Assembly (NCBI GenBank): GCA_002733915.1
Contig: NVXN01000015.1
Span: forward strand, 33,148 to 39,341
Direction: 5' to 3'
DNA: 6,194 nt
From: Aequorivita sp.
Lineage (GTDB): Bacteria > Bacteroidota > Bacteroidia > Flavobacteriales > Flavobacteriaceae
Under the pieces are notes generated by a model. It ran no database searches. It had not been told where the DNA came from and saw only the letters and a list, made by a program, of their open reading frames with translations. Both the position numbers and the translations under genes were made by a program. The number at the start of each line of letters is the position of its first letter. Positions within the stretch are counted from its first letter, which is position 1. Of this stretch, positions 6,178 to 6,194 are shown piece after piece.

Positions 6178-6194
6178 ATGAAACAGGAACTTGA
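6178..6194 (+). CDS. start of a further gene (3' partial), product unknown
   Basis: An ATG at 6178 begins MKQEL and is still open at the window edge. The preceding stretch (ataaaaatttaataaaa) is the A-rich leader seen ahead of other genes here, for example the coupling protein at 126 and the small gene at 1751. It lies 58 nt after hipA with no convincing terminator between, so it may be read from the hipBA transcript or have its own promoter. Five codons are too few to name anything, and the start could be chance. Confidence 0.35.

Noticed and set aside
1..6194. CRISPR array, tRNA or rRNA gene, insertion sequence with terminal repeats, att site
   Set aside because: None was visible: no regularly spaced repeats, no cloverleaf or tRNA 3' end recognised, no transposase or integrase motifs, and no flanking direct repeats noticed by eye.

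Overview
The window looks like part of an integrated conjugative or mobilizable element in a Flavobacteriia-type Bacteroidetes genome. Four things suggest this. The DNA is AT-rich and start codons follow A-rich leaders with no clear Shine-Dalgarno. The best promoter matches the Bacteroidetes consensus (TTG, about 20 nt, TAnnTTTG). Two predicted secreted proteins have short signal peptides that leave Gln at +1. The mobilization genes are arranged as in Bacteroidetes elements. The host assignment is inference from these traits. All convincing genes lie on the + strand.

Left (1-1709), DNA transfer: the last 37 codons of an upstream gene, probably the relaxase, are followed 10 nt later by a complete VirD4/TraG-type coupling ATPase of 527 aa, with three N-terminal membrane segments and intact Walker A and B motifs. 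Together they would select DNA at an oriT (not in the window) and pass it to a type IV secretion channel.

Middle (1710-4223), cargo of unknown function: a small hypothetical protein of 84-87 aa, then a possible 43-aa hydrophobic peptide whose stop overlaps the next start as ATGA. Two adjacent genes 6 nt apart follow, both encoding proteins with cleavable signal peptides (185 and 501 aa). They look like one transcription unit for exported, envelope-associated or secreted products. I do not recognise either family by name.

Gap (4224-4575): no full gene. It holds a weak hairpin just after the secreted operon, a nested set of inverted repeats with two mutually exclusive inner hairpins, a 49-codon open frame that may be a gene remnant, and a well-formed promoter bracketed by a 12-bp inverted repeat, which is a candidate HipB operator.

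Right (4576-6119): a complete hipB-hipA type II toxin-antitoxin operon. It encodes an XRE-family DNA-binding antitoxin/repressor and, 5 nt downstream, a full-length HipA-type Ser/Thr kinase with all recognisable catalytic residues. On a mobile element it would plausibly stabilise the element or act in stress or defence. A further gene probably begins at 6178 and runs out of the window.
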